Assembly: GCA_024692385.1 (NCBI GenBank)
Contig: JAILMS010000165.1
Coordinates: 1 to 35,649, forward strand
Direction: 5' to 3'
DNA length: 35,649 nt
Source: Prevotella sp.
Lineage (GTDB): Bacteria; Bacteroidota; Bacteroidia; Bacteroidales; Bacteroidaceae
A model generated the notes under the pieces. It saw only the letters and a program-made list of their open reading frames with translations. It was not told the DNA's origin and did not search any database. A program made the position numbers and the translations under genes. This document shows, piece by piece, positions 34,632 to 35,649 of this stretch (position 1 is the stretch's first letter; each line of letters begins with the position of its first letter).

Positions 34632-35495
34632 ATGAAATACTACTATAAGGTTGCTGAGCACACCTTCTCTGTAGAGATGCCAGAGCGGGGTGGTGTTATC
34701 GATGAAATGGGGCAATATGCCCCTTTTTCTGTCAGTGAGGCTCCTCAGGTGGTGTTCTCTCTGCGTGTGGTGGGCAAGGATGAGTTCCCTGCTGTGGAGG
34801 GCGTTGTCACTGAGATGAATCAAGATGACGATGGTTCACAGATTCTTGTAGGTCGTCTTCAAGGTAAGTCTTATTTCGAGTTCCAGCTGTGGGGTCGCTG
34901 TGCCGCACGAATGATCACTGACGATAGCTACCAGCATGCTGATGTCCTCTTAGTTGATGAACCCCTGTTTGGTATCAACAATGCCTTGATGGTCATGTAT
35001 GCCCTGTCAACAGCCAATCTGCAGACGGCACTGTTCCACTCTTCGGTAGTTAGCTATGAGGGTTATGGCTATATGTTCTTGGGCAAGAGCGGTACGGGTA
35101 AGAGCACCCATTCCAGCCTGTGGCTGAAGCATATCAGTGGTACGGAGCTAATCAACGACGACAACCCTGTAGTGCGCCGACTTCCCGATGGATTCTATGT
35201 TTTTGGCTCTCCTTGGAGTGGAAAGACACCTTGTTACCGCAATGTACGCTACCCGTTGGGTGGTGTGGTTCAGCTCAGTCAGGCACCTTATAATAGGATA
35301 CAACGTCTGAGCCCGCTGGCGGCTTATGCTGCCTTGGTACCCTCCATCTCTGGTAAGCGTTGGGACAAGCTGGTTGCTGAAGGTCTGCACCAGACGGAGG
35401 AGATGATGGCTGGTGAGGTGGCCGTATGGCATCTGGAATGTCTGCCCGACGAGGCTGCTGCCCAGCTCTGTTCTGAAACAATACGCAAAGCATGA
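34632..35495 (+). CDS. HPr-kinase-like ATPase
   Basis: The 287-residue protein has an N-terminal beta-rich region and, from about 130, the C-terminal HprK/PEPCK-like core. H136 in LFHSSVV, the Walker A GKSGTGKS at 151-158, and D176-D177 in LINDDNPVVRR are where HprK places its base, P-loop and metal ligands. GSPWSGKTP follows. The N-terminal domain of true HPr kinase is absent, and no HPr gene is near. Such short HprK-like proteins occur in peptide-modification clusters, for example with PqqD-like and lasso-peptide genes. It overlaps the next gene by 4 bases (ATGA) and follows glsB by 7 bases. The phosphorylated substrate is unknown. Confidence 0.75.
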   Translation: MKYYYKVAEHTFSVEMPERGGVIDEMGQYAPFSVSEAPQVVFSLRVVGKDEFPAVEGVVTEMNQDDDGSQILVGRLQGKSYFEFQLWGRCAARMITDDSYQHADVLLVDEPLFGINNALMVMYALSTANLQTALFHSSVVSYEGYGYMFLGKSGTGKSTHSSLWLKHISGTELINDDNPVVRRLPDGFYVFGSPWSGKTPCYRNVRYPLGGVVQLSQAPYNRIQRLSPLAAYAALVPSISGKRWDKLVAEGLHQTEEMMAGEVAVWHLECLPDEAAAQLCSETIRKA

Positions 35496-35649
35496 ATACG
35501 CCGTCTGACAACGAGATTATCCAAAGCGCAATCCAGCTGGTTCGTGAGGGTTTGCGTGTTACCTTCCCTGTAAAGGGTTATAGCATGTTGCCTTTCATCA
35601 TTGGCGGTAAAGAGAGCGTTGATCTCGTCAAGCCAGAAAACTTGCAGGT
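35492..35649 (+). CDS. S24/S26 (signal peptidase/LexA-type) peptidase-like protein, N-terminal part
   Basis: The ATG at 35492 overlaps the HprK-like stop as ATGA and the frame stays open to the window edge, giving 52 residues. VTFPVKGYSMLPFIIGGKES contains the GxSMxP-like nucleophile motif (KGYSMLPF) of S24/S26 peptidases. The catalytic lysine would be beyond the edge. Tight coupling to the HprK-like gene suggests one pathway. Confidence 0.7.
   Translation, partial: MNTPSDNEIIQSAIQLVREGLRVTFPVKGYSMLPFIIGGKESVDLVKPENLQ

Noticed and set aside
33629..34633. Long minus-strand open frame (334 residues) over glsB
   Set aside because: Exact shadow of the GlsB-like gene, without promoter or family motif.

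Overview
The window looks like a Bacteroidales chromosome segment, most likely from the Prevotella group. It shows the Bacteroidetes promoter form (a -33 TTTG-like box, 19 bases, then TAnnTTTG) in several places, a division/cell-wall (dcw) cluster in the Bacteroidetes order without murF or ddl, a MurE of the meso-diaminopimelate type, and an adjacent gene pair resembling the glycine-lipid acyltransferases GlsA and GlsB. No tRNA, rRNA, CRISPR array or insertion sequence was recognised.

Left part (1-6.3 kb): the start of an RlpA-type septal protein gene runs off the left edge, downstream of gdhA (glutamate dehydrogenase). Divergent from gdhA is an apparent operon of a 1008-residue two-receiver/PEP-synthase-like protein, a small methyltransferase-like protein and a cobalamin adenosyltransferase. 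A DUF2795-like small gene follows with its own promoter and a strong terminator.

Middle (6.3-13.7 kb): a decayed stretch holds a split small secreted-protein gene with internal repeats, and a frameshifted metallopeptidase/beta-propeller/beta-barrel gene whose 3' end looks replaced by unrelated sequence. Then come a lipoprotein-like TPR/SpoIIE phosphatase driven by a promoter set in a hairpin, and gpmI, which ends in a convergent bidirectional terminator.

Right part (13.7-32.7 kb, minus strand): mraZ, rsmH, ftsL-like, ftsI (with PASTA), murE, mraY, murD, ftsW, murG, murC, ftsQ, ftsA, ftsZ, then an alanine/glycine:sodium symporter and a second SpoIIE-type phosphatase, tightly packed and probably one transcription unit. 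Upstream of mraZ are three 10-base repeats that look like MraZ boxes. Divergently, a lipid acyltransferase pair (glsA/glsB-like) is followed by an HPr-kinase-like ATPase and the start of an S24/S26 peptidase; that set continues beyond the right edge.

The most unusual sequence-level signal is a family of degenerate 7-base tandem arrays. They sit in intergenic gaps (4786, 11991, 13587, 27008, 32117) and, with a different motif, inside two coding regions (4152-4186 and 5082-5116) without breaking the frame. Other points of note are the MraZ operator, the hairpin-embedded promoter that changes a start codon, the REC-REC-PPDK fusion, and the HprK-like/S26 pair at the right edge.
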